This document shows, piece after piece, positions 17,407 to 26,174 of a stretch of 64,000 nucleotides of DNA. Source of the stretch: CAVXNB01 sp963763085 (GTDB lineage: Bacteria > Actinomycetota > Acidimicrobiia > Acidimicrobiales > Bog-793); assembly GCA_963763085.1 (NCBI GenBank), contig CAVXNB010000003.1:124001-188000 (forward strand), written 5' to 3'. The notes under the pieces were generated by a model. That model had not been told where the DNA came from. It searched no databases and was given only the letters and a program-made list of their open reading frames with translations. Position numbers and translations under genes: made by a program. Each line of letters starts with the position of its first letter. The stretch's first letter is position 1.

Positions 17407-19017
17407 CTACTCGACCCAGAAGTCACGAAATTCGTAGTTGCCGAGATAACCCGTCGGGTTCTGAGGAGCGGGATGAACGTTCGCGCTGACAGCGTCGATG
17501 ATCGGTTGGAATCCCCAGATGAGATAGCCACCTTCGTTCCATAGCATCTGCTGGAGGGCAAAGAACTTGTCCCGACGGCCGGCCGGGTTCAGGTCTGCTT
17601 GGGCGTCGTAGAACAACTTGTCGAAAGCCGGCACGTGCCAGTGCGTCTCGTTATAGGGCGCATTGGACAAAAGAGCTTCCGTGATCCATTGATCCAGCGG
17701 ATAGACCGTCCACTGGGTCTGTCCGAAGATGTACTTCAGATAATTCGAGCCGTAGAAGTTGCCCTCAGGAATGTTGTTCAGCATGACGTTCACGCCCGCC
17801 TTCGTCGCCTGTTGCGCGAACGTGATAGCGGACTCGTACATCCCTGCTGCAACGGAGGAGGTGTTGAGGGTCACCGTCATCCCGTCGTGTCCGGCCTTTT
17901 TGAGAAGGAATTTCGCCTGGTCGATATCCTGAACCCGCTGCGGGAGCGCGGAATCGTAAAGGGCGAATCCCTTCCCGAACAGGTCGTTTCCAAGGCTGCC
18001 GTAACCGTCCTGCGCCGACTCCAACAGAGCGGGTCTGTCGGCCATGAGCCGAAAAGCCTGCCGGACTCGCGGATCGTTGAACGGCGGGGTGTCGCACGCC
18101 ATGGTCATCGGGACCAAGTTGCCTGCCTCCGAGATCAGCAACTTGACACTCGAGGATGACTGAACCTGCCTGGCCTGGGTAAAGGAGAGAGCCTCGATGG
18201 CATTGACCTCGCTGCTCAAGAGTGCGTCGAGCCGCGTGGTCGGGCTCGTTATCGACTGGATGATCAGCGTGTCGACGTATGGCTTGTCCTCCATCCAGTA
18301 ATTGGGGTTCTTCGTGAACGTGCTCCGTTGCCCGGGAGTGAACGACTCGTAGACGAAGGGCCCTGTCCCGTTCGGCCGGTCGAAGCTGGTCGTGCCATCC
18401 GGAATGATCGACATGTAGTAGACGGTGAAATTCGAGCTCAGGTCCGCCGTCGGCTTGTGCAGCGGCAACCTGACGGTGAGATCGTCCATCTTCTGGATCG
18501 AGGCAAGGTCGATGCCCGAGACCTCACTGAGGCCGTTCAACGCGTTCTTTGGGTATCCGATCCGCTTGATCGTGTAGATCACGTCGTCGGCCGTAAGCGG
18601 CTTACCGCTGTGCCAATGAACGCCAGACCGAAGCCTGACCGTCCAGACGCTCCCGTCGCTGTTCGGCTCGAACGACTCGGCGAGAGCAGGCACGGAGCTC
18701 GTGTTCGGAGCCTGCTCGACCAGACGGTCATAGAGAGCGGTCGCGCGGGCGAAGTCGACCGTCGTCGACCCCGTCAGGGGATCCAGGGTGTCCGCCGGGC
18801 TCCCATCCGACATCCCAACGTTCAAGGTGCCGCCCTGGTGGGGCTTCGACCCGCCGGAACGAGTGGTGGTGCTCGTGGTTGAGCCAGAGCCCGACGGAGT
18901 CGAGGATCCACATCCCGCTAGGGCCAGGGAGCTCGAAGCGACGGCCGCGCCAGCAACCGCCAGAAACTCCCGGCGTGTCAAGTGGAGGCGCTCGTACGCG
19001 TCGTGATCTCCTGCCAT
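17407..19017 (-). CDS. Family-5 extracellular solute-binding lipoprotein (operon I)
   Basis: A 536-residue SBP_bac_5 protein. The Tat-type signal has the twin arginine in HLTRREFLAVAGAA and lipobox Cys at residue 36 (LALAGC), followed by a Ser/Thr linker. Mature-domain motifs: TLDPLTGST, VPALAESFEPNSDGSVWTVRLRSGVHWHSGKPLTADDV, NGTGPFVYESF and ENYW-like NPNYWMEDKPY. The ATG at 19017 has AGAGGGGG upstream and is first in the nine-gene operon. It should deliver substrate to the permeases at 10602-12484. Paralogous binding proteins occur at 24002 and 32941. Confidence 0.92.
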   Translation of the reverse strand: MAGDHDAYERLHLTRREFLAVAGAAVASSSLALAGCGSSTPSGSGSTTSTTTRSGGSKPHQGGTLNVGMSDGSPADTLDPLTGSTTVDFARATALYDRLVEQAPNTSSVPALAESFEPNSDGSVWTVRLRSGVHWHSGKPLTADDVIYTIKRIGYPKNALNGLSEVSGIDLASIQKMDDLTVRLPLHKPTADLSSNFTVYYMSIIPDGTTSFDRPNGTGPFVYESFTPGQRSTFTKNPNYWMEDKPYVDTLIIQSITSPTTRLDALLSSEVNAIEALSFTQARQVQSSSSVKLLISEAGNLVPMTMACDTPPFNDPRVRQAFRLMADRPALLESAQDGYGSLGNDLFGKGFALYDSALPQRVQDIDQAKFLLKKAGHDGMTVTLNTSSVAAGMYESAITFAQQATKAGVNVMLNNIPEGNFYGSNYLKYIFGQTQWTVYPLDQWITEALLSNAPYNETHWHVPAFDKLFYDAQADLNPAGRRDKFFALQQMLWNEGGYLIWGFQPIIDAVSANVHPAPQNPTGYLGNYEFRDFWVE

Positions 19018-19190
19018 GGCAGTCCCCCTCTGAGAGTTAGTGAAATCGATATTATAAATGCGCGCTCGGCGAGTCAACCACTCCAAGCAATTGGCTGAAA
19101 CCATCTCTACGACGCCGCCTCAGGAGCTTGGTTTGAGGATTCCTCGTACTGTGACGGTGATGACAGTGACTGCTCGGTAATCTGCCGGAC

Positions 19191-19829
19191 ATGCAATCCG
19201 TCCTCTGCTATGGCGACTCGAACACCTGGGGGTACCGCCCGGACCAAACCGGACGGTTCCCTCGGAGCGAGAGGTGGCCGGGCCTCCTCCAGTCCAGGCT
19301 CGGAGAAGCCGTCGATGTGATCGAGGAGGGGCTGAACGGGCGCACCTCGGCGTTCGACGACCCTTTTCTGCCACACATGAATGGTCTCCTCTATCTGCCG
19401 GTCGCCCTCGCCACGCACGCCCCGCTCGACGCCGTCGTGCTCGCTCTTGGAACGAATGACCTGTTCGTTCCGGGATTCTTAGGAGCCGACGCCGCCGCTC
19501 GGGGCGTTTCTGCTCTCGTCGCATGTGCACGATCTAGTGGGTGCGGACCGAACGGCGCCGGGCCCGGGATTCTCGTGCTCGTCCCGACGCCGTTCGGACC
19601 TCTTGGACCCTGGGAGCCCGACAGCCCGCACGGCGTCCTGGAGTCGGCCAGGTTCTCCGATTCATTCGCCCGGGTCGCGCAGACGGACGACTTCTCGTTC
19701 CTTGACTTGCGTGACGTGGTCGCTCCAAGCTCCCTTGACGGGGTGCACTTCGACCTTGAGGGGCATCGTGCCATCGCCACGGCGGTGTGCGCGGCTCTCG
19801 GCAAGCTCGGTGTGGGGCAAGCTGGATGA
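19191..19829 (+). CDS. SGNH/GDSL-family hydrolase (esterase)
   Basis: A 212-residue SGNH hydrolase: block I CYGDSNTWGYRP with nucleophile Ser10, the oxyanion Gly in EEGLNGRTS, oxyanion Asn in LALGTNDLF, and catalytic Asp/His in DGVHFDLEGH. No signal peptide, so intracellular. Family members deacetylate carbohydrates or hydrolyse small esters. Placed divergently from the sugar operon at 19017, it may remove acetyl groups from the imported oligosaccharide. The shared promoter region has the AT-rich patch 19040-19065 with TGAAATCGA, a 9-mer also found near the IclR gene at 35389. Confidence 0.85.
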   Translation: MQSVLCYGDSNTWGYRPDQTGRFPRSERWPGLLQSRLGEAVDVIEEGLNGRTSAFDDPFLPHMNGLLYLPVALATHAPLDAVVLALGTNDLFVPGFLGADAAARGVSALVACARSSGCGPNGAGPGILVLVPTPFGPLGPWEPDSPHGVLESARFSDSFARVAQTDDFSFLDLRDVVAPSSLDGVHFDLEGHRAIATAVCAALGKLGVGQAG

Positions 19830-19833
19830 GGTC

Positions 19834-19862
19834 GCCGGCGCTCAGCCGTCCGCAGCGCCGGC
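19834..19862. terminator. Hairpin between convergent genes
   Basis: Arms GCCGGCGCT and AGCGCCGGC match perfectly (9 bp, 11-base loop), exactly at the junction of the SGNH hydrolase and the PcaB/PurB-like gene. It has no U-tract, so termination is inferred from position. Confidence 0.5.
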
Positions 19863-21212
19863 GTCCGCTCGGGCGTGATATCGGCGAAGTACCTCATTGA
19901 TCGTCTCGTCGGTAGCTCCGAGATAGTTCGCCGGATTCAAGAGCTCTCGCAGCCGTTCCGCTCCGCCAACTGAGCTCACGACCAAAGCTGACTCGAGAAC
20001 CGCTGACTCGAATGAGCGACCGCCCTCCGACACTTCCATTGCCATTTCGTGGAGAAGGTCGTGCGCCCCCTGACGGCCGAGCTTTTCGGCGAGAGCGATC
20101 ATCACGGCCTCCGACATGAGAAGGCCCGCTGTCAGCTCGAGGTTCTCGATCATCCGATCACGACACACCCGAAGCCCAGAGAGAACCGCATGAGTTTGCA
20201 CAAGGGCGGCGTCGACAAGGATGAGCAGTTCGGGGATCCACAGCCATTCGGACTGCCAGGTGGACATGTCGCGCTCGTGCTCGCCGCTCATGCCTTCGAG
20301 AGCGGTGCCCACCGAACGCCGGACCAACCTCTCGATGGCGACGATCCCTTCCGAAGTCATCGGGTTGCGCTTGTGCGGCATCGTCGAAGAGCCGACGTTG
20401 CCTGCGTCCTGAGGCTCCTCGAGCTCTGCGATCTCGGTTCGCTGCAGTTGTATGACCTCTCCGGCGATGCGTGAGCACGTCGCAGCGATCATCGACATCA
20501 CGGAGGCGAGCTCGGCCAGCGAGTCCCGCGCGGTGTGCCACGGAACGACGGGAACCCCGAGACCGAGGTACTCGCAGAACCCGCGCTGCACTGCCAACCC
20601 GTTTGCCCCTAGCGCTCCCAACGTGCCGGCAGCGCCGCCCAGTTGGCCGACGAGCAACCGGCCGCTCATCTGTCTCACTCGGATGTCGTGTCGCAGGAGC
20701 TCGTCCAGCCAAATGGCGACTTTAAGACCGAAGGTGATCGGCAGCGCCTGTTGACCGTGGGTGCGCCCCGCCATGACCGTGCCGCGCTCGTTCTCGGCAA
20801 GTGCGGCCGCGGTCGCCATGAGCGCGTCGAGCCGAGAGTCGACAAGCCCCAACGCAGCGCGCAGCTGCAGGACGAGACCAGTGTCCATGATGTCCTGGGT
20901 GGTCGCTCCCCAATGGACGTACCTACCCGCCTCTTCTCCGCATGCCTCGGCGAAGTTCCATACTGTCGATACCAATGGGTGGTCGGTCGTCTCGATCCCC
21001 TCGCGGAGAGTCTTCAAGTCGAACTGGCTCGCGTCAGCTCTCGATCGGATGGTCTCCGCAGCTTCCTCGGGGATGAGCCCGAGCGCCGCCTCCGAACAAG
21101 CCAGCGCTACTTCGGCGTCGAGCCAGGCTTGGAGCATCCTTTGGTCGGAGAAGATCTCGAACATCTCCGGTGTGCCGAATCGGTCGGCGAACAACGTGTC
21201 GGGTCCGAACAC
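19842..21212 (-). CDS. Fumarase/aspartase-superfamily lyase (PcaB/adenylosuccinate lyase-like)
   Basis: A 456-residue all-helical lyase. The three conserved regions are present: HWGATTQDIMDTG (about 100-112), the GRTHGQQALPITFG histidine region (about 145), and the mobile-loop signature GSSTMPHKRNPMTSEG with its catalytic Ser. The pattern is nearest to 3-carboxy-cis,cis-muconate cycloisomerase and adenylosuccinate-lyase-type enzymes. Neither an aromatic (pca) nor a purine context is present, so it may cleave another succinyl-type C-N or C-C adduct in the operon II pathway. GTG start; last gene of that operon. Confidence 0.8.
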   Translation of the reverse strand: MFGPDTLFADRFGTPEMFEIFSDQRMLQAWLDAEVALACSEAALGLIPEEAAETIRSRADASQFDLKTLREGIETTDHPLVSTVWNFAEACGEEAGRYVHWGATTQDIMDTGLVLQLRAALGLVDSRLDALMATAAALAENERGTVMAGRTHGQQALPITFGLKVAIWLDELLRHDIRVRQMSGRLLVGQLGGAAGTLGALGANGLAVQRGFCEYLGLGVPVVPWHTARDSLAELASVMSMIAATCSRIAGEVIQLQRTEIAELEEPQDAGNVGSSTMPHKRNPMTSEGIVAIERLVRRSVGTALEGMSGEHERDMSTWQSEWLWIPELLILVDAALVQTHAVLSGLRVCRDRMIENLELTAGLLMSEAVMIALAEKLGRQGAHDLLHEMAMEVSEGGRSFESAVLESALVVSSVGGAERLRELLNPANYLGATDETINEVLRRYHARADAGAADG

Positions 21213-21269
21213 TTGATTCTCACAACCGTTCGGGCGGATCCGACGGGTGTGCGGCGGGGCACTCGGTTG

Positions 21270-21977
21270 TCAAGCGATCACGAATCCGCCGTTGACGTCC
21301 ACGACCGCTCCGGTCATGAAGCTGGCGTGGTCTGAGCACAGGAAGGCCACGACGTCGGCGATCTCTTGCGGTTTGCCGTACCGACCGAGGGGAATTTTGT
21401 CCCGAAGGTCCTCGATATCCTTGATCATCTGGGTGTCGACGAGTGCGGGAGCGATGGCGTTCGAGCGGATACCGCGGCGCGAGTATTCGCGGGCGAGGGA
21501 CTTCGCCAGCGTCAGGACGCCGGCCTTCGAGGCCGAATACGCGGCAGAGGCGACACCGCCTCCCGTCCTGCCGGCGCTCGATGAGACGAGGACGATGCGC
21601 CCGGACTCTGCCGCCAGCATGTTCGGCACCGCGCGGCGCGCACAGAGAAACGCCCCGGTGAGATTGATGCCCATGAGATGGCGCCAGGACTCCAGCGAGG
21701 TCGTCTCGAACGGCTCGGAGATGAGTATCCCCGCGTTCGACACGAGAATCTCGACGTTGCCGAGCTCGGCTTCTATCTGGGTGAACGCGGCGTCGACGAG
21801 TGACTCGTCGGCAACGTCGACCTCCACTGCCAGCACTCCCTCGATCGAGGGGGGTTGCAAATCGCCGCTTGCGACCTTTGCACCTTGATCGCGAAGCGTC
21901 TCGGTGATGCAGCGGCCGATTCCCCGCGCACCTCCCGTAACGAAGGCGACACGTCCTTCCAACCCGTCAAGCTGCAT
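21270..21977 (-). CDS. Short-chain dehydrogenase/reductase
   Basis: A 235-residue classical SDR: VTGGARGIGRCITETL cofactor loop, a shortened beta-2/alpha region (SGDLQPPSIEG; the Asp suggests NAD), ILVSNAGILIS (NAG), Ser in LVSSSAGRTGG, YSASK active site and MTGAVVDVNGGFVIA at the C-terminus. Lies between the E1 beta and lyase genes with gaps of about 55 bases. Substrate unknown. Confidence 0.88.
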   Translation of the reverse strand: MQLDGLEGRVAFVTGGARGIGRCITETLRDQGAKVASGDLQPPSIEGVLAVEVDVADESLVDAAFTQIEAELGNVEILVSNAGILISEPFETTSLESWRHLMGINLTGAFLCARRAVPNMLAAESGRIVLVSSSAGRTGGGVASAAYSASKAGVLTLAKSLAREYSRRGIRSNAIAPALVDTQMIKDIEDLRDKIPLGRYGKPQEIADVVAFLCSDHASFMTGAVVDVNGGFVIA

Positions 21978-22031
21978 CCGTATACCCTCCCTCGTTCGGC
22001 TTGTACGAACGTTGTTCAGTGGCGACGACCA

Positions 22032-23013
22032 TCAGTAAGAGACGGTCTTTTCGACTGCTTCCACGACCGCGTCCACAGACGGGAGCCACATCGCCTCGAG
22101 GTTCGCCGCATAAGGAATCGGTGTCGCCTCGGCAGCCACGAGCGCCGGCGGCGCGTCTGAACAGCGACCAGTCTTCGGTGACGATCCTGGCGATCAGGGA
22201 CGCACCCCAGCTACCGTCGGCCGGGGCCTCTTGAACGACGACCAGCCGAGAAGTGCGGCTCAGGCTCTCGATCACCGTGCGATCGTCGAAGGGGACGAGC
22301 GTCCGCGGATCGATGACCTCGACGTCGATGTTGTTGGCTTGCAGCTGTTCAGCGGCATCGAGTGCCCGATAGCGCATCTGCTGGGTCGCCACCACCGTCA
22401 CGTCCTTCCCAGCACGAGCGATGTCCGCCACTCCGAGCGGCACCAAGCCGTCTCCGTCGGGCAGCGATCCTTTCATCCCGAACAGGTTTTTGTGCTCGAA
22501 CACCAGGACCGGGTTGTCCTCGCGGACGGCGGAGCGTAGAAGCCCGTACATGTCAGCCGGGGTGGCGGGGACGGCGATCTTGAGCCCGGGAATGTTGAGG
22601 AACCAGTTCTCCACCGGTTGCGAGTGCTGTGCCGCGAATCCTGCTCCAGCACCATTGGCCATGCGCACGGTGACGGGCACTCGGGCTTGGCCTCCGGTCA
22701 TGTAGCGGTACTTTGCCAACTGGTTGGCGATCTGGTCGAAACAGACCCCCGCGAAATCGGCGAACATGATCTCTGCCACCGGGCGAAGGCCCATGATGGC
22801 TGCACCGAGGGCGGTGCCGACTATCGCCTGCTCGGAGATCGGCGTGTCGCGCACTCGGGAAGCCCCGAAGCGCTCGAACAGGCCGGCGGTCGACTTGAAG
22901 ACTCCGCCCGCTGCGCCGACGTCCTCGCCGATCAACACGACCCGCGGGTCTGACTCGAGCTCGTCTGCGAGCGCTCGGGCGATGGCCTCGCGATAGTTGA
23001 TCTCTGCCGTCAT
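22032..23013 (-). CDS. 2-oxoacid (acetoin/pyruvate-type) dehydrogenase E1 beta subunit, frameshifted near the end
   Basis: Begins with ATG at 23013, overlapping the E1 alpha stop. Family motifs: IGEDVGAAGGVFKSTAGL, TPISEQAIVGTALGAA, VRMANGAGAGFAAQHSQ, and the C-terminal domain VEVIDPRTLVPFDDRTV. The raw frame loses similarity after IVTEDWSLF and runs to 21967. Removing one base near 22165 restores the standard ending (DAPPALVAAEATPIPYA, then VVEAVEKTVSY) and a stop at 22032, 326 residues in all. With E1 alpha it forms the thiamine-diphosphate heterotetramer. No E2 or E3 gene is present in the window. Confidence 0.85.
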
Positions 23014-24005
23014 GCGTAGACGTCCTCGAATCTGCTCATCGGGTCAGGCTCCGGCCAGCTGAGGGCGGCCTCTTCGGCGGCCTTGACCTCGCCGAGCACC
23101 TGGAGGGCGAGCTCTTTCATTTCCTCCTCGTTGGCGAGGCCGGCTGCGACGACCGACTGGCTGAGACGAGTGATCGGGTCCCACTCCACCCAGGCCTCGA
23201 GCTCGCCTTCGGGGCGGTAGCTCGCCGGGTCCGATCGTGAGTGTCCCTGCTGGCGATACGTATCGGCCTCGATAAGTGTCGGACCGCCACCCGAGCGCGC
23301 CCGTGACACCGCCTCGCGCATGGTTGCCCGGACGGCGGACACGTCATTGCCGTCGACCCAGCTGCCAGCCATCGCGTAGCTAGCAGCGCGATCGACCAAG
23401 CGCTCCACGCGCGTGGTGGTGACAACCGAGCTGTATTCGCCGTAGTGGTTGTTCTCCAGCACGAAGATGACTGGAAGACGCCAGACGGCGGCCAGGTTGC
23501 AGCTCTCGTGAAATGCGCCGATATTGGTCGCGCCGTCGCCGAAGAACGCAACACTCACCGCTTTGTTGTCGAGGTACTGCGCGGCGAATCCTGCGCCGAC
23601 GGCGGTCGGGAGATGACCTCCCACAATCGCGTTCGACCCGATGACGCCCACCGATAAGTCGGCCAAGTGCATCGACCCGCCCTTGCCTCCACACAGCCCG
23701 CCCGCGCGCCCGAGGAGCTCGCCGAAGGAGCGGTCGACCGGAGCGCCCATGGCGAGCACCACGCCGTGGCCGCGATAGGTGCAGGTGACTGTGTCGCCAG
23801 CTTCGAGGACGCTGCAGGCCCCGACCGAGACGGCCTCTTGGCCCTGACAAAGGTGGGTGCTGCCACGGAGAATCCCCCGGGTGAACATCAACTTCACTTC
23901 ATCTTCGAAGTGCCGGATCCGCCACATCGAGCTCAGAAGCTCGCGCCACTCGTCGGGGACCTCGATGAGCCGCGACTCGCCGGCGGGAAGGACCGGCCGT
24001 GTCAC
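23010..24005 (-). CDS. 2-oxoacid (acetoin/pyruvate-type) dehydrogenase E1 alpha subunit
   Basis: 331 residues from the GTG at 24005, which overlaps the binding-protein stop (GTGA). Motifs: GSTHLCQGQEAVSVG, the GGKGGSMHLADLSVGVIGSNAIVG loop, the thiamine-diphosphate motif GDGATNIGAFHESCNLAAVWRLPVIFVLENN, and the phosphorylation-loop-like region ADTYRQQGHSRSDPA. Typical length for AcoA-type E1 alpha. Coupled to E1 beta downstream. Substrate is a 2-oxoacid or an acyloin-type compound produced by the rest of the operon; specificity is not readable. Confidence 0.9.
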   Translation of the reverse strand: MTRPVLPAGESRLIEVPDEWRELLSSMWRIRHFEDEVKLMFTRGILRGSTHLCQGQEAVSVGACSVLEAGDTVTCTYRGHGVVLAMGAPVDRSFGELLGRAGGLCGGKGGSMHLADLSVGVIGSNAIVGGHLPTAVGAGFAAQYLDNKAVSVAFFGDGATNIGAFHESCNLAAVWRLPVIFVLENNHYGEYSSVVTTTRVERLVDRAASYAMAGSWVDGNDVSAVRATMREAVSRARSGGGPTLIEADTYRQQGHSRSDPASYRPEGELEAWVEWDPITRLSQSVVAAGLANEEEMKELALQVLGEVKAAEEAALSWPEPDPMSRFEDVYA

Positions 24006-25609
24006 GAAAGCCACATCGACTTGAAGTCGAAGCCGCCGAGCGGCCATCCGGTCACGGACGTGTGAATGCCGTGGACGTGGTTCGTATACCCGTCGATGGT
24101 TGGGTAGAAGTAGGGAATGATGCTGCCGTTCTGGTTCCAGTCGATCTCCATCATTTCGTGCTCGATCTCGTAGCGCTGGGCCGTATCGACGGTGGCGAGC
24201 GCCTGATTGAACAGCTTCGAGTAGTGCGGGTCGTTGAAATGTGTCTCCGGGAAGGGCGACGTGGGCAAACCTGAGAGCGCGATCTGCGTCAGGTAGGTGG
24301 TGTAGATGACGTAGTCCTGGGCGAAGAGGAACTTTGCGTAGTTCGGACCGAACTCGACACCGGGTGTGGTCAAATCGACGTTCACCTTGATCCCCGCCAG
24401 GCTTGCCTGCTGTGCGAACACCTGAGCAAGCTGCACTGTTCCCTGCGCGATCGGCGCGGCCGTCAAGGTGACCTCCAGGTTCTGCTGTCCGGCTGCCTTC
24501 AGAAGAGACTTGGCCTTGTCGATGTCCTGGACGCGCTGTGGGATCTCGTGGTCATACGCCGGGTCCGCGTAGCCGTAGATGTCGTTTCCGAGGATGCCGT
24601 TGCCTCCGAAAATGACCTTCAGCATTTCCGGACGATCACAGACGAGACGCATTGCTTGGCTTACCCGTACGTCGTTGAAGGGGGCGGCGTCGCGCCGCAT
24701 GTACAAAGGTGTGAATCCGCTCGTCTTCGAGAGCAGTATCTGAGAGCCCCCGTTGTGAACGGCCTGGATGGACGCCGCCGACAGGACATCGACGACGTCG
24801 GCCTCGTTGGAGAGAAGGGCATTTATCTGCGCTGTCTCGCTCGAGTAATCGGTGATAGTCAGCTCGTCCAGGTACGGGAGTCCCTCCTGCCAATAGTTCT
24901 CGTTGCGAAGGAACACGCTTTCTACACCTGGCGTGAACTTGCTCGCTTTGAACGGGCCGGTACCGATCGGCACCTTCGGGTTGTAGCCGACAGGGATGAC
25001 GTTGAAGTACCAGCCGGCGATCGCGTCTCTGAGCGTCGAATACGGCGTGTGACAGGGAACCTGCACCGTCAGGTTGTCCACCTTCTTCATGTTCGCCACG
25101 TCGATCCGGGCGAGCAGCGGAGCGCCGGGTGCCGGGCTCTTCGGGTTGGTGATCTGCTGGAAGGTGTAGATGACGTCCTCGGCGGTCAGCGGCTTGCCGT
25201 TGTGCCACGTGACACCAGGCCGAAGGCGGATGGTCCACGAAGTTGCCTTGGAGTTCGGCGTTACTTCCTCGGCAAGGAGGTTCTCGACGGCGCCTGTCGG
25301 CCCGTAGATCGTCAGCTGCTCGAAGAGGTTGAGCGTACGGGCGAAGTCCGTGCTCTGGATGGGTGCCAGAGCATTCAGAGTGTCACCACTCGATCCGCCG
25401 CCGAGCGCGGCACGCAGTGAGCCGCCCCGCTTCGGCCCGGTGCTCGGGCTGGATGTCGTCGTGACGTTTGAGCCCGAGGTCGTGCTGGTGCTGCCGTTGC
25501 CGCTACTGGTTCCGCATGCTGCCATGAGGCCCCCCGCACCAAGCGCAAGGGCCCCCTTGCCCATCTTGCCCAGTAGATCCCGCCGACTAATTTCCGCCGA
25601 TCGACTCAT
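24002..25609 (-). CDS. Family-5 extracellular solute-binding lipoprotein (operon II)
   Basis: 535 residues from the ATG at 25609 (AGAGAGGAA upstream); the longer frame upstream overlaps the VOC gene and is not real. Tat-type lipoprotein signal ISRRDLLGKMGKGALALGAGG with lipobox Cys32. Domain motifs: SWTIRLRPGVTWHNGKPLTAEDVIYTF, PIGTGPFKASKFTPG, RNENYWQEGLPYLDEL and NDVRVSQAMRL. No permease genes accompany it; the only Dpp-type membrane set in the window is in operon I, so the proteins may share it. A Ser/Thr-rich linker follows the lipid Cys. Confidence 0.92.
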   Translation of the reverse strand: MSRSAEISRRDLLGKMGKGALALGAGGLMAACGTSSGNGSTSTTSGSNVTTTSSPSTGPKRGGSLRAALGGGSSGDTLNALAPIQSTDFARTLNLFEQLTIYGPTGAVENLLAEEVTPNSKATSWTIRLRPGVTWHNGKPLTAEDVIYTFQQITNPKSPAPGAPLLARIDVANMKKVDNLTVQVPCHTPYSTLRDAIAGWYFNVIPVGYNPKVPIGTGPFKASKFTPGVESVFLRNENYWQEGLPYLDELTITDYSSETAQINALLSNEADVVDVLSAASIQAVHNGGSQILLSKTSGFTPLYMRRDAAPFNDVRVSQAMRLVCDRPEMLKVIFGGNGILGNDIYGYADPAYDHEIPQRVQDIDKAKSLLKAAGQQNLEVTLTAAPIAQGTVQLAQVFAQQASLAGIKVNVDLTTPGVEFGPNYAKFLFAQDYVIYTTYLTQIALSGLPTSPFPETHFNDPHYSKLFNQALATVDTAQRYEIEHEMMEIDWNQNGSIIPYFYPTIDGYTNHVHGIHTSVTGWPLGGFDFKSMWLS

Positions 25610-25635
25610 CTTTTCTTCTGTTCCTCTCTTTTGGC

Positions 25636-26100
25636 TCACCCGACGTTTACCTTCGTGCGCTGGAACAACTCGACGGTGATCCCGTCGGGGTCCTTGACGT
25701 AGAGAGCGAAGCCGCCCTTGTTCACCCCGGTGTCGACCTCGACCGGGGGGCTGAACGCACTGACTTCGTGCTGCAGGACACGCTCGTAGATCGCGAACGC
25801 GTCGTCCACGACGAAGCACACATGCGCGTTGCCGACGTTGCGAGGCTCGAGGTCGCGCGGCGCCGACCGCGGTGTGCGGTATTCGAACAGCTCGAGGCGC
25901 GGGCCGACGCCCGGCAGCTGGAGGTGGGCCATCCGCACATCCGCGTCGGGATAACCGACGATGGCGGCAAGGTAGCCGCCTTTCTTTTCCTGCTGGAAGG
26001 CGACGGTGCACTCGAGCACCTCGGTATAGAACTTGATCGACCGGTCAAGGTCGGTGACCGTCAGACCGATGTGATCCACGCTTTTCACCAGCTCCTGCAT
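25636..26100 (-). CDS. Vicinal oxygen chelate (glyoxalase/dioxygenase) superfamily protein
   Basis: 154 residues, two beta-alpha-beta-beta-beta modules. The first begins VDHIGLTVTDLDRSIKFYTEVL with a candidate metal His; the second begins NAHVCFVVDDAFAIYERVL and ends with FALYVKDPDGITVELFQ, where the Glu is the usual last ligand. The start at 26100 has GGAGGTAG at good spacing. Members act as glyoxalases, epimerases or dioxygenases. Here it sits between an M24 peptidase and a binding protein in operon II; its reaction is unknown. Confidence 0.8.
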   Translation of the reverse strand: MQELVKSVDHIGLTVTDLDRSIKFYTEVLECTVAFQQEKKGGYLAAIVGYPDADVRMAHLQLPGVGPRLELFEYRTPRSAPRDLEPRNVGNAHVCFVVDDAFAIYERVLQHEVSAFSPPVEVDTGVNKGGFALYVKDPDGITVELFQRTKVNVG

Positions 26101-26174
26101 AACTACCTCCAAACTCGTCTTCTCGAGATCGCCGTAATCCGTTTGGCGACCGTGATCTGTCGGTGAATCGCTTG

